Shown here one piece after another: positions 1-5,452 of a stretch of 5,617 bases of DNA; positions within the stretch are counted from its first letter, which is position 1, and each line of letters starts with the position of its first letter. Location of the stretch: the NCBI GenBank assembly GCA_020028595.1, contig JAIBHQ010000075.1, forward strand, positions 1-5,617, written 5' to 3'. The position numbers were made by a program, and so were the translations under genes. Source of the stretch: Nitrospirota bacterium (GTDB lineage: Bacteria > Nitrospirota > Nitrospiria > Nitrospirales > Nitrospiraceae). The notes under the pieces were generated by a model. The model was not told the DNA's origin. It did not search any database and saw nothing but the letters and a program-made list of their open reading frames with translations.

Positions 1-1193
1 CGAGCAAGAATGGCCTTAAACCAATCCAATATTTCGCCATGCGGTGGCGGCGGTGGAGGTGGCGGCGGCGGAGGTGGCGGTGCCGGTGGGGGCGGTGTCG
101 GCCCCGGAGGCGGCGGAGGTGGCGGTGCCGGTGGGGGCGGTGTCGGCCCCGGAGGCGGCGGAGGTGGTGGTGGCGTTGGCCCCGGAGGCGGCGGGGGCGG
201 CTCAGCTGGAGGCGGTGGCGGTGGCGGAGATGCCCCTGAAGTCACAGCCGGAATAATAACCGTCGGTGCGCTAGCCCCGGCTACAGTCGGACCAGTTGGT
301 CCTGAAGACGGGGAGCTTCCGCCACTGCTCCCGCTGGAAGTGCTCGCACCTTCTCCACCACTTCCACCAGATCCGCTGCCACCACTTCCGCCGCTTCCAC
401 TACCCTGGGTACCACCACCAGATCCGCTGACACCTGGCGGCGTCAGACTTGAAGGTGACAGCACTGGCGCGGTTCCGCCCGATGACATCGCCATCTGCTT
501 GGGACTTTCTTCCTTTGGGGTATCCTTGACCTCTGTCCCCTGAATAGCGTTGGCGATCTGCGGAGGCGCGTTGCCCCCCGTATTGACTGCTGGTGGTGAC
601 GGCGGTCCACCCCCGGGTGGTGTGAAAGTGAAGTGCCCGGGCGGGACAGGCACTGAGCGCCCACCTGAGGAAAAATCCACATGGCCATGGGTTCCGATGT
701 TGCTGATCCCGCTCACGCCGTTGATGTGAAACACGATGAAGTAGGTTCCGCGGGCGGCGGCCACGGCGGTCGGCGTATGGATTTCGAATTTGGAGCCAGA
801 TCCTGTAAAAGCCTTGCCGACAAGGGCGCGCACCTTGCCCTTGACCAGATTGAGCACCACGCTGCGCATGCCTTTATTGGGGTCGTATATATGCTCGGTA
901 ATTTCCACCCGGCTGTGCTCGCCGACGGTCAGGATGCTGTCGTCGTTCAGGAGGGCCTTCGTGCGGGATTCCTTATCAGTCTCGATCACATCCTTAAACA
1001 GCACGCCATCCTGAAGCTTGACCGAGACTGATTTTTCAAGACCGGGGTGGGTGACGGCCACCTTTCCTTCCACCGCTGTAAAGATGCCGACGTCGATCTG
1101 ATCCTTCGAGGGAGGAGTGTCGGCCCAGGCTCCAGTGGCAGCGAGCAACAGCACGCTCATTCCTGCCGCAACCAGGCGATATCCTGACATCAT
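1..1193 (-). CDS. Secreted FecR-domain protein with Gly/Ser linker and polyproline tail (partial, C-terminus beyond window)
   Basis: The minus-strand frame is open from the ATG at 1193 to the window edge (397 codons, no stop). Residues 1-24 form a Sec signal peptide: a hydrophobic stretch with VLLLAA, then a GAWA/DT cleavage site. Residues about 40-160 match the FecR domain (PF04773): VEGKV, a DDSILTVGEHS segment, LVKGKVRALV, and the closing TPTAVAAARGTYF at 140-152. A Gly/Ser-rich linker follows at about 255-300. Residues 323-384 are almost all proline with G, P-T, A and E interruptions, ending in 13 consecutive prolines before HGEILDWF. The start at 1193 has a good Shine-Dalgarno (GGGGAG, 6 nt spacer); an in-frame ATG at 1214 is less well placed. 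There is no cytoplasmic anti-sigma part or transmembrane helix as in true FecR, so I infer an envelope or secreted structural role rather than sigma regulation. The exact function is unknown. Confidence 0.9.
   Translation of the reverse strand, partial: MMSGYRLVAAGMSVLLLAATGAWADTPPSKDQIDVGIFTAVEGKVAVTHPGLEKSVSVKLQDGVLFKDVIETDKESRTKALLNDDSILTVGEHSRVEITEHIYDPNKGMRSVVLNLVKGKVRALVGKAFTGSGSKFEIHTPTAVAAARGTYFIVFHINGVSGISNIGTHGHVDFSSGGRSVPVPPGHFTFTPPGGGPPSPPAVNTGGNAPPQIANAIQGTEVKDTPKEESPKQMAMSSGGTAPVLSPSSLTPPGVSGSGGGTQGSGSGGSGGSGSGGSGGEGASTSSGSSGGSSPSSGPTGPTVAGASAPTVIIPAVTSGASPPPPPPPAEPPPPPPGPTPPPPPPPPGPTPPPPAPPPPPPPGPTPPPPAPPPPPPPPPPPPPHGEILDWFKAILA
64..167 (-). repeat. 45-bp in-frame tandem repeat in the polyproline tail
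   Basis: Positions 64-108 and 109-153 are identical 45-bp units, and the identity continues to 167 as a partial third copy. A more diverged unit follows to about 200. Forty-five bases are 15 codons, so each copy adds one proline block with interruptions of the type GPT-PPPP-A to the FecR-domain protein. Being a multiple of three, copy-number change would keep the frame. Confidence 0.9.
364..429 (-). repeat. 15-bp direct repeats in the Gly/Ser linker
   Basis: The plus-strand word CCACCAGATCCGCTG occurs at 364-378 and 415-429, 51 bp (17 codons) apart, inside the Gly/Ser-rich linker of the FecR-domain protein. It encodes the same SGSGG-type residues each time. It is probably a product of the same repeat expansion that built the low-complexity half of the gene. 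Confidence 0.7.
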
Positions 1194-1321
1194 GGCGAGC
1201 TCCCCTTTTCCCATATGCTGTTCACTGCCTTCTCCGAAATACAGCACTATCTCATCCTTAGCTTATTTCCAGATTATCCCGACTGCCACACACGTATTCT
1301 CGGATAAAATGGGGTGCCAAG

Positions 1322-1350
1322 AGTATAGTAAACACTTAGGGTTATGTCAA
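1322..1350 (-). promoter_or_regulatory. Sigma-70-type promoter of the FecR-domain gene
   Basis: Reading the minus strand, the -35 hexamer is TTGACA (1350-1345, perfect), the spacer is 17 nt, and the -10 is TATACT (1327-1322, five of six to consensus). The start of transcription should fall near 1315, giving a leader of about 120 nt before the ATG at 1193. An imperfect inverted repeat, AGAA(A)TGC / GCATTCT, sits directly upstream of the -35 at 1351-1370 and could be an activator or repressor site. Confidence 0.8.
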
Positions 1351-1424
1351 AGAAATGCCTGGCGCATTCTACACTCGTCCTAGGCGAATGACAATTATTG
1401 ACGCTTCCAGTGCTTCTGGTCAAA

Positions 1425-1433
1425 TTATCCACA
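1425..1433 (+). promoter_or_regulatory. DnaA-box consensus 9-mer
   Basis: The word TTATCCACA matches the strongest E. coli DnaA box exactly. It stands alone: I found no second perfect box or AT-rich unwinding element, so it is not an origin by itself. It could be a DnaA regulatory site for either flanking gene, or chance. Confidence 0.35.
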
Positions 1434-1513
1434 GAAGACTTCTCTCCTTGAGTATTCAAACTGCTGGAGTTACGCGTGGGGCGTTCCATTCCTTAGAGAA
1501 GATTTCTTAAGCT

Positions 1514-1535
1514 TTCTAGCCTGTTGTGCTAGAAT
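1514..1535 (+). promoter_or_regulatory. Extended -10 promoter of gnd-zwf with overlapping dyad operator candidate
   Basis: TGC-TAGAAT at 1527-1535 is an extended -10 (TG, one base, then five of six to TATAAT). The best -35 at 17-nt spacing, TTAAGC at 1507-1512, is poor, as often seen with extended -10 promoters. Transcription would start near 1542, about 60 nt before gnd. A perfect inverted repeat TTCTAGC - 7 nt - GCTAGAA (1514-1534) covers the spacer and most of the -10, where a bound regulator would block RNA polymerase. Confidence 0.55.
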
Positions 1536-1602
1536 CGGCCCGCAATAAGACATACTCACGAGTCCGCGCGACATCAGCTGCGGCGAACGGGAAAGGACAC
1601 TT

Positions 1603-2499
1603 ATGGAGATCGGGTTCATTGGATTAGGCAAGATGGGAATGAACATGGTCACGCGCCTCCAGCGTGACAAGCATCGAGTGATCGCCTACGACCGCACGGC
1701 TGATCTGGTAAAACAGGCTGAAGGCCAGGGCTGCGTGGGCGCCTCCTCCCTCGCCGATGTGGTATCGAAACTCAAAGCACCGCGTGCCGTCTGGATCATG
1801 GTCCCCTCCGGTGCTCCAACGGAAGAAACGGTCAACGCTGTCGCCGCGCTGCTTCAGAAAGGCGATACGATCATTGACGGCGGCAACACCCGATTTATCG
1901 ACGACGTGCGCCGGGCTGCCGAACTCAAAAAGAAAGGGATCGAATATGTGGATGCCGGCACAAGCGGCGGCGTCTGGGGGCTCAAGCTCGGCTATTGCCT
2001 GATGGTCGGCGGCGAAAAAGAGCCGGTGAAGCGCCTGGAGTCTATTTTCAAAACGCTGGCCCCGGAGGACGGCTGGGCGCACATGGGTGGCCATGGGGCC
2101 GGGCACTACGTCAAAATGGTGCACAACGGCATCGAGTACAGCATGATGCAGGGCTATGCGGAAGGATTCGAGTTGATGGCCAAGAGCGAGTACAAACTCG
2201 ACCTGGCAAAAATCGCCGACCTGTGGATGCATGGCAGCGTGGTGCGCTCCTGGCTCCTCGAACTGGCCGCCGGCGCCTTGTCGCAAGACCCGCGTCTCGA
2301 CAACCTGAAAGGCTATGTGCAAGACTCCGGCGAAGGCCGCTGGATGATTGCGGATGCCATTGATAAGGACGTGCCGGTGCCGACCCTGACCACCGCCCTG
2401 TTCACGCGATTCCGTTCGCGCCAGGAGGAATCATTCGCGGAAAAAATGCTTGCGGCATTGAGAAACGCCTTCGGCGGACATTCCGTCCGGAAACGCTAA
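1603..2499 (+). CDS. gnd: 6-phosphogluconate dehydrogenase, decarboxylating, short (probably NAD-preferring) type
   Basis: This enzyme oxidises and decarboxylates 6-phosphogluconate to ribulose 5-phosphate in the cytosol, the last oxidative step of the pentose phosphate pathway. The Rossmann motif GLGKMG is at 7-12. The phosphogluconate signature is seen as IDGGNTRFIDD (91-101), GTSGG (119-123) and KMVHNGIEY (171-179), which holds the expected catalytic Lys171 and Glu178. A DSGEGRW motif (241-247) and the ending FRSRQEESFAEK plus RNAFGGH are typical of the short (about 300 aa) family rather than the 470-aa classic enzyme. Asp30 at the end of the second beta strand suggests NAD rather than NADP (inference). 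The start is well set by AAAGGA, 5 nt before the ATG. It is the first gene of an operon with zwf. Confidence 0.95.
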   Translation: MEIGFIGLGKMGMNMVTRLQRDKHRVIAYDRTADLVKQAEGQGCVGASSLADVVSKLKAPRAVWIMVPSGAPTEETVNAVAALLQKGDTIIDGGNTRFIDDVRRAAELKKKGIEYVDAGTSGGVWGLKLGYCLMVGGEKEPVKRLESIFKTLAPEDGWAHMGGHGAGHYVKMVHNGIEYSMMQGYAEGFELMAKSEYKLDLAKIADLWMHGSVVRSWLLELAAGALSQDPRLDNLKGYVQDSGEGRWMIADAIDKDVPVPTLTTALFTRFRSRQEESFAEKMLAALRNAFGGHSVRKR

Positions 2500-2524
2500 C
2501 GCCGCCGGGCATGGAGACCCTTCG

Positions 2525-4039
2525 ATGAGCCAAGCCGGACCTGGATCGTCCGCCGAGCCCTGCACGCTGGTGATCTTCGGGGGATCCGGCGACCTGGCCA
2601 AGCGCAAGCTTGTCCCGGCGGTCTACAATCTGCTTCTCGACGGAGTGCTCCCTCCCAACTACGCCATCCTCGGGCTTGGAAGAAAACCGCTCAGCGATGA
2701 GGAGTTCCGCGCAAGTTCGCGCGACGGCATCACCAAGCACTCACGGCAAAAGCTGGCGGACGAGAAGTGGAAGGATTTCGAGCGGCGTCTCTTCTACCTG
2801 TCCGGCAGCATTGAGGAACCGCAGATCTATCACGACATTAAAACCCGCTGTGAAAAGATCGAAGCCGAGCTGAAGCTGCCCGGCAACCGCATCTTTTACC
2901 TGGCCATCCCGCCCACTTCTTTTGCGCCGGCCTGTGAAGGCCTGAAACAAGCCGGCTTGATCCAGGCCACCGGCAATAAGACTCCCTTTTCGCGCGTCAT
3001 TGTGGAAAAACCGATCGGCCACGATCTGGCTTCCGCCCGCGAGATCAACAGCACCGTCGGACGGGTCTTTCACGAATCCCAAATCTTCCGCATCGACCAT
3101 TATCTCGGGAAAGAAACCGTCCAGAACCTCCTGGTGATCCGTTTCGCCAACAGCATCTTCGAACCGATTTGGAACCACAAGTACATCGACCACGTGCAAA
3201 TCACGGTCAGCGAGGCCGAAGGGGTCGGCACCCGCGCCACCTACTATGAAGAAGCCGGCGCCCTGCGTGACATGGTCCAGAACCACATCCTCCAGCTCAT
3301 GTGCCTGGTTGCCATGGAGCCCCCCTACTCGCTCGACCCCGACGTCGTGCGAAACGCGCGCATTGACGTCCTGCGCTGCTTGCAGCCGATCGCGGGGAAG
3401 GATATCGAAAAATTCGTCGTGCGGGCGCAATACTCAAACGGAAAAATTCACGGCACGGAAGTGCCGGGCTATCGGCACGAGGCGGGTGTCCGCCCCGACT
3501 CGACGGTCGAAACCTACGTGGCACTCAAACTGTTCGTCGAAAACTGGCGATGGGCCGGCGTCCCGTTCTATCTGAGAACCGGCAAGGCCATGACCAAGCG
3601 GGCCAGCGAGATCGCGGTGCAGTTCAAGGACATTCCGCAGATCCTGTTCAATATCAACCCGGCCGCGCCTCAAGCCCCGAATGTGCTCACGCTGCGCATC
3701 CAGCCTGAAGAGGGACTCTCGCTTCGAATCATGTCCAAACAGCCGGGGTCGCGCACGCAGACGCATCCGGTCGAGATGCACTTCAAATATGGAGACGTGT
3801 TCGGCGCTCCCTCTCCAGAAGCCTATGAGCGGCTGTTGCTGGACGTCATGGCCGGCGACGCCTCATTGTTCATGCGACGCGATGCCGTCGAAGCGTCCTG
3901 GGCATGGGTCACGGGCATTCTCGATGGGTGGAACGCACACGGCACCAAATGGCTGCCCGAATATCCGGCAGGAAGCGCGGGACCTGTCGAGGCGGACCGT
4001 CTGATCCAGAACGATGGGCGCGCCTGGCGTGTCCTCTAA
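2525..4039 (+). CDS. zwf: Glucose-6-phosphate 1-dehydrogenase
   Basis: This enzyme oxidises glucose 6-phosphate to 6-phosphogluconolactone, the entry step of the oxidative pentose phosphate pathway. At 504 aa it is full family length. The N-terminal Rossmann domain carries GGSGDLAKRKL (19-29); Arg53 in GLGRK is placed to bind the NADP 2'-phosphate. EKPIGHD is at 161-167, the active-site signature RIDHYLGKE at 189-197, and GALRDMVQNH (245-254) supplies the catalytic-base histidine, His254. WNHKYIDH (216-223) and VPFYLRTGK (346-354) are further substrate-domain motifs. GGAG lies 8 nt before the ATG, and gnd ends 25 bp upstream, so the two are one operon. Its TAA overlaps the stop of the opposing thioredoxin-like gene. 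No pgl follows, unlike many zwf clusters. Confidence 0.97.
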   Translation: MSQAGPGSSAEPCTLVIFGGSGDLAKRKLVPAVYNLLLDGVLPPNYAILGLGRKPLSDEEFRASSRDGITKHSRQKLADEKWKDFERRLFYLSGSIEEPQIYHDIKTRCEKIEAELKLPGNRIFYLAIPPTSFAPACEGLKQAGLIQATGNKTPFSRVIVEKPIGHDLASAREINSTVGRVFHESQIFRIDHYLGKETVQNLLVIRFANSIFEPIWNHKYIDHVQITVSEAEGVGTRATYYEEAGALRDMVQNHILQLMCLVAMEPPYSLDPDVVRNARIDVLRCLQPIAGKDIEKFVVRAQYSNGKIHGTEVPGYRHEAGVRPDSTVETYVALKLFVENWRWAGVPFYLRTGKAMTKRASEIAVQFKDIPQILFNINPAAPQAPNVLTLRIQPEEGLSLRIMSKQPGSRTQTHPVEMHFKYGDVFGAPSPEAYERLLLDVMAGDASLFMRRDAVEASWAWVTGILDGWNAHGTKWLPEYPAGSAGPVEADRLIQNDGRAWRVL

Positions 4040-4359
4040 ATAGTTTCCGGCAGTGCGAGTTGCTTCACAATCTCGTCTTTCTTTCCGAGCCCGCCGATAA
4101 ACCGGTCGAACCGGCCGTTCTGATACAGCGCCAGTGCCGGCAGCGATGAGACTTCAAGCTCGGCCGGAATTTGGAAGTTCTCCTGAACGTTCATAGTAAG
4201 AATCAGCAGCCGGCCGTTCGTTTCGGCTTGCAGCAACTCGAGCTCATTCAGCAGCGCACGGCATCCTCCGCACCCTGGCTGCCAGAATTCCACCAGCACC
4301 GGCATCCCTGCCTGTTCTATCACCTGGTCGAACCCCCGGTCGGTGACCGCACGAATCAT
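4036..4359 (-). CDS. Thioredoxin-like protein with CGGC active site
   Basis: This is a 107-aa thioredoxin-fold protein, almost the exact length of E. coli thioredoxin. The redox motif is CGGC (Cys30, Cys33) in the context EFWQPGCGGCR, where classic thioredoxin has DFWAEWCGPCK: Pro becomes Gly, Trp31 becomes Gly and the buried Asp becomes Glu. The cis-proline is Pro74 in SSLPAL, followed by YQNGR and FIGG, as in the family. I chose the ATG at 4359 because it overlaps the hydrolase stop as ATGA and has AGGGGAA 7 nt upstream; the longer start at 4380 (114 aa) adds seven unconserved residues and overlaps the hydrolase by 25 bp. It is probably cytosolic (no signal peptide) and a disulfide reductase or redox partner. 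The changed motif predicts a redox potential different from TrxA. It is the last gene of a four-gene operon. Confidence 0.88.
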   Translation of the reverse strand: MIRAVTDRGFDQVIEQAGMPVLVEFWQPGCGGCRALLNELELLQAETNGRLLILTMNVQENFQIPAELEVSSLPALALYQNGRFDRFIGGLGKKDEIVKQLALPETI

Positions 4360-5021
4360 CGTGTAGTTCCCCTGCTCCATTCATTGCGACTAAACACCTC
4401 CGCATAGAGCAGTTCCGCAAGCCGGCGATAACCGTCCGTCGTCAGATGCAGCCCGTCATTCGAATAGGGCTCAGCCAACAGTCCGCTGCCCTGTTCCTGC
4501 GTCGCAGTAAAGAGATCAACGCAGGAGAGTTCTTTTTCCAGACAGATCTGCTGAATCATCGCATTCAGCTCCCGGCGACGCTGAATGTGTCCATCCAGCC
4601 ACAACCGGCCTTCCCCTTCTCCGACATCCCCCGCAATACGGATCGAGGGCACCGTCACGGCGACCGGGCGCACTCGTTCAGCCAGGGCCATGTCGTACAT
4701 CACAATCAGATTGCGCAGGATTTCAGCCGGCGAGGCCTGCCAGCCTAGATCGTTCGTCCCGCCCAGGATGACAACACTGGCCGGCTTCAACGCCATGACG
4801 TCGCGGGAGAACCGCGCAACCATTTCACTGGTTAGCTCTCCGCACAGACCGCTCACGGCCACGGTGGCAGAGGCGCCAAGACGCTCCTGTAGAAACGCGC
4901 CGTAGGGTGTTTCGTGAAGTTGCGGCCGGTCCGGTGTGGGAGATTGGTAGCCTGCCGTCAGGCTGTCGCCGAAACAGACGATCAGTGGAACTGCTGAAGG
5001 CCGAGACGCATGAGGACTCAT
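4356..5021 (-). CDS. GDSL/SGNH-family hydrolase (esterase or lysophospholipase type)
   Basis: This 221-aa protein has all the blocks of the SGNH hydrolase fold: block I FGDSLTAG (17-24) with nucleophile Ser20, block II Gly58, block III GGTND (87-91) with Asn90, and block V NDGLHLT (188-194) with Asp189 and His192. It therefore should hydrolyse esters or thioesters (TesA/lysophospholipase-like, or a carbohydrate esterase); the substrate cannot be told from sequence. There is no signal peptide, since block I starts at residue 17, so it is probably cytoplasmic. The ATG at 5021 has no clear Shine-Dalgarno. The upstream gene ends 21 nt earlier and its TAG is in the same frame, with no other start between them, so translation may depend on coupling. 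Its stop overlaps the thioredoxin start as ATGA. Confidence 0.92.
   Translation of the reverse strand: MSPHASRPSAVPLIVCFGDSLTAGYQSPTPDRPQLHETPYGAFLQERLGASATVAVSGLCGELTSEMVARFSRDVMALKPASVVILGGTNDLGWQASPAEILRNLIVMYDMALAERVRPVAVTVPSIRIAGDVGEGEGRLWLDGHIQRRRELNAMIQQICLEKELSCVDLFTATQEQGSGLLAEPYSNDGLHLTTDGYRRLAELLYAEVFSRNEWSRGTTR
4367..4373 (-). promoter_or_regulatory. Ribosome binding site deciding the thioredoxin start
   Basis: AGGGGAA lies 7 nt upstream of the ATG at 4359, inside the end of the hydrolase gene. Together with the ATGA stop-start overlap it favours the 107-aa product. The alternative ATG at 4380 has GGAGG about 14 nt away, which is rather far. Confidence 0.65.
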
Positions 5022-5042
5022 GCCGGCTGTGCGATCGGCCCG

Positions 5043-5444
5043 CTACCGCCGCGCTTCAGCCGGCGGCCAGTCCATCTCGATCTGACGCCCGCAATAGAAG
5101 CAGGAGAGCCGGTATTTGGCCCGGCGGCGAGGATTCGGGAGCGAGGTAAACACAACCGGCGTGCCGTCAAACGGACAACTCGGTTGCTGATGCATCAGAT
5201 GTTCGTCGGCCATGACGAGGAGCGCGGCATCGTCCCACGGAGGACTCAACTGCTCACGGCCGGTCAACCGAGTCTGCCACCCGCACTGCGGGCATCGTGC
5301 TTCAAAGACTTTAACCCGGTCACGAATCTGGGACAGATCATGCACCTCCACAGGACCGGCACACCCTGCCGTTGCGCAATGGATCGGCTCATGCTGCAAC
5401 GCATGGACGAACTGCTGATGCATCAGGGACTGGTCCGACGCCAT
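5043..5444 (-). CDS. Small protein with two zinc-ribbon-like halves, function unknown
   Basis: I do not recognise a named family for this 133-aa protein. It contains seven cysteines in two groups: Cys23, Cys28 and CPQC (51-54) in the first half, then Cys90 (CPFDG) and CFYC (115-118) in the second. Each half begins with the same pentapeptide LMHQQ (7-11 and 83-87), followed by a cysteine, a basic stretch and a CxxC with a following G. This looks like a duplicated zinc ribbon. The second half lacks the second cysteine of its first pair, so its site may use Asp93 or His85. It has no signal peptide or membrane segment. The start is supported by GAGG, 6 nt before the ATG. It lies 8 nt after the porin-like gene and 21 nt before the hydrolase. 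It may bind zinc, nucleic acid or a protein partner (inference). Confidence 0.8.
   Translation of the reverse strand: MASDQSLMHQQFVHALQHEPIHCATAGCAGPVEVHDLSQIRDRVKVFEARCPQCGWQTRLTGREQLSPPWDDAALLVMADEHLMHQQPSCPFDGTPVVFTSLPNPRRRAKYRLSCFYCGRQIEMDWPPAEARR
5187..5198. repeat. 12-bp perfect palindrome, copy 1
   Basis: CTGATGCATCAG is its own reverse complement. It encodes LMHQ of the second LMHQQ motif of the zinc-ribbon-like protein. An identical copy lies 228 bp away in the same reading frame. Confidence 0.85.
5415..5426. repeat. 12-bp perfect palindrome, copy 2
   Basis: This is the second copy of CTGATGCATCAG, encoding the first LMHQQ motif near the N-terminus of the zinc-ribbon-like protein. 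The identity between the two copies extends to 14 bases (TG before the palindrome on the plus strand). Confidence 0.85.
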
Positions 5445-5452
5445 CGGTCACC

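Larger units (their letters stand above)
1194..1602. other. Divergent intergenic region between the FecR-domain gene and gnd
   Basis: These 409 bases lie between two outward-facing genes and are visibly more AT-rich than the flanking coding DNA. The short open frames here have no ribosome site or recognisable protein and look like chance. The region holds a minus-strand promoter (1322-1350) with about a 120-nt leader for the FecR gene, a DnaA-box 9-mer (1425-1433), and a plus-strand extended -10 promoter with an overlapping dyad (1514-1535) and about a 60-nt leader for gnd. I see no RNA gene or riboswitch that I can support. Confidence 0.75.

Noticed and set aside
10..543. Plus-strand glycine-rich open frame of 177 residues
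   Set aside because: It is the antisense shadow of the proline codons of the FecR-domain gene; the minus frame has a signal peptide, a domain, a promoter and a ribosome site, while this frame has none.
681..1031. Plus-strand open frame of 116 residues
   Set aside because: It lies wholly antisense to the FecR domain and shows no family motif or ribosome site.
1117..1383. Small open frames in the divergent intergenic region on both strands
   Set aside because: They cross the FecR promoter and start region, have no good ribosome site and no recognisable composition.
1398..1427. Possible second gnd promoter with TTGACG as -35
   Set aside because: No acceptable -10 hexamer is found at 16-18 nt spacing; the extended -10 at 1527-1535 is better.
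1624..2322. Minus-strand open frame of 232 residues antisense to gnd
   Set aside because: It has no recognisable motif and covers the highly conserved gnd; long antisense frames are common in GC-rich genes.
2741..3430. Minus-strand open frame of 229 residues antisense to zwf
   Set aside because: It is a shadow of zwf codon usage with no upstream ribosome site or protein signature.
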